Origin: an uncultured beta proteobacterium
GTDB taxonomy: Bacteria; Pseudomonadota; Gammaproteobacteria; Burkholderiales; SG8-39
NCBI GenBank assembly: GCA_902826155.1
Contig: CADEDU010000129.1
Span: forward strand, 7,907 to 14,183
Length of the DNA stretch: 6,277 bases
Direction: 5' to 3'
Shown here: positions 5,985-6,277 of the stretch, piece by piece
Position numbering within the stretch: the first letter of the stretch is position 1
Layout of the letters: every line of letters begins with the position of its first letter
The notes under the pieces: model-generated
Databases searched by the model: none
Seen by the model: only the letters and a program-made list of their open reading frames with translations
Told to the model about the DNA's origin: nothing
Program-made: the position numbers and the translations under genes

Positions 5985-6277
5985 ATGGCTTTACGTATCA
6001 GCCTGGCCTGCGAACGCTACGACCGCGTGCAAGCCATTTTCGATGGCCGCGTGCGCATCGAAGGGTGCGAGGTCAATGCAATGCCGCTCGCGGCAGAGGA
6101 ATGCTTTCATCGGGCATTCAATGGCGCGGAGTTCGATGTCACCGAACTCTCCGGCAGCACTTACATGATGACCACCGCGCGAGGCGAATGCCCGTACATC
6201 GCCATTCCGGCGTTCGTGTCGAAGTACTTCCGGCATTCGTCGATCTACATCCGCACCGATCGCGGCATCCGCACTGC
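5985..6277 (+). CDS. 4,5-dihydroxyphthalate decarboxylase-like protein, N-terminal 97 codons (3' end outside the window)
   Basis: The reading frame is open from ATG 5985 to the window end. The protein starts MALRISLACERYDRV with no signal peptide, so it is probably cytoplasmic. The visible motifs GRVRIEGCEV (21-30), CFHRAFNGAEFDVTELSGST (40-59), TTARGECPYIAIPAF (63-77) and FRHSSIYIRTDRGI (82-95) match the opening of 4,5-dihydroxyphthalate decarboxylases (Pht5 type). These enzymes have the same periplasmic-binding-protein-like fold as the NMT1 receptors but act as enzymes; the characterised members convert 4,5-dihydroxyphthalate to protocatechuate. Homologues are often auto-annotated as ABC receptors; the missing leader argues against that here. 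About 97 of an expected 320-340 residues are seen. The exact substrate is open, since many relatives of this group are uncharacterised. It is the last visible gene of the operon. Confidence 0.8.
   Translation, partial: MALRISLACERYDRVQAIFDGRVRIEGCEVNAMPLAAEECFHRAFNGAEFDVTELSGSTYMMTTARGECPYIAIPAFVSKYFRHSSIYIRTDRGIRT

Overview
The window is GC-rich bacterial chromosome, densely packed with short intergenic gaps. The strongest taxonomic hint is the C-terminal part of a TctC/Bug-type solute receptor, a family greatly expanded in Burkholderiales such as Bordetella, Cupriavidus and Variovorax. Together with the NMT1-type ABC transporter, the flavin monooxygenase and the dihydroxyphthalate decarboxylase-like gene, this suggests a soil or aquatic betaproteobacterium or a similar Pseudomonadota catabolic generalist. 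That assignment is inference; nothing here fixes the genus.

Layout: (1) positions 1-336 are the 3' end of a tctC-like gene on the + strand. (2) Positions 347-1489, on the - strand, hold a complete stand-alone MetE C-terminal-domain protein (380 aa) with all four zinc ligands, tail to tail with tctC and only 10 bases between the stops. (3) Positions 1490-1819 are a 330-base divergent intergenic region with a plausible sigma70 promoter (TTGACA-16-ACTAAT) and several small repeats and palindromes. (4) Positions 1820 to the window end form one + strand gene string: an exported NMT1/THI5-type substrate-binding protein, an ABC ATPase, an ABC permease, a NtaA/SnaA/DszA-type flavin monooxygenase, and the first 97 codons of a 4,5-dihydroxyphthalate decarboxylase-like protein cut by the window end. 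Gaps in this string are 44, -4, 24 and 15 bases, so it is very probably one operon.

How the genes may work together: the first three encode a complete ABC importer (receptor, motor, channel) for a small organic molecule. The next two encode cytoplasmic enzymes whose families oxygenate organic substrates using reduced FMN and decarboxylate dihydroxylated aromatic acids. The simplest reading is an uptake-plus-degradation module for an aromatic, heterocyclic or chelator-like compound. The substrate cannot be read from the sequence. No flavin reductase and no regulator lie inside the window. The MetE-like gene diverges from the operon and may or may not belong to the same pathway. No tRNA, rRNA, insertion sequence, CRISPR array or attachment site was seen.
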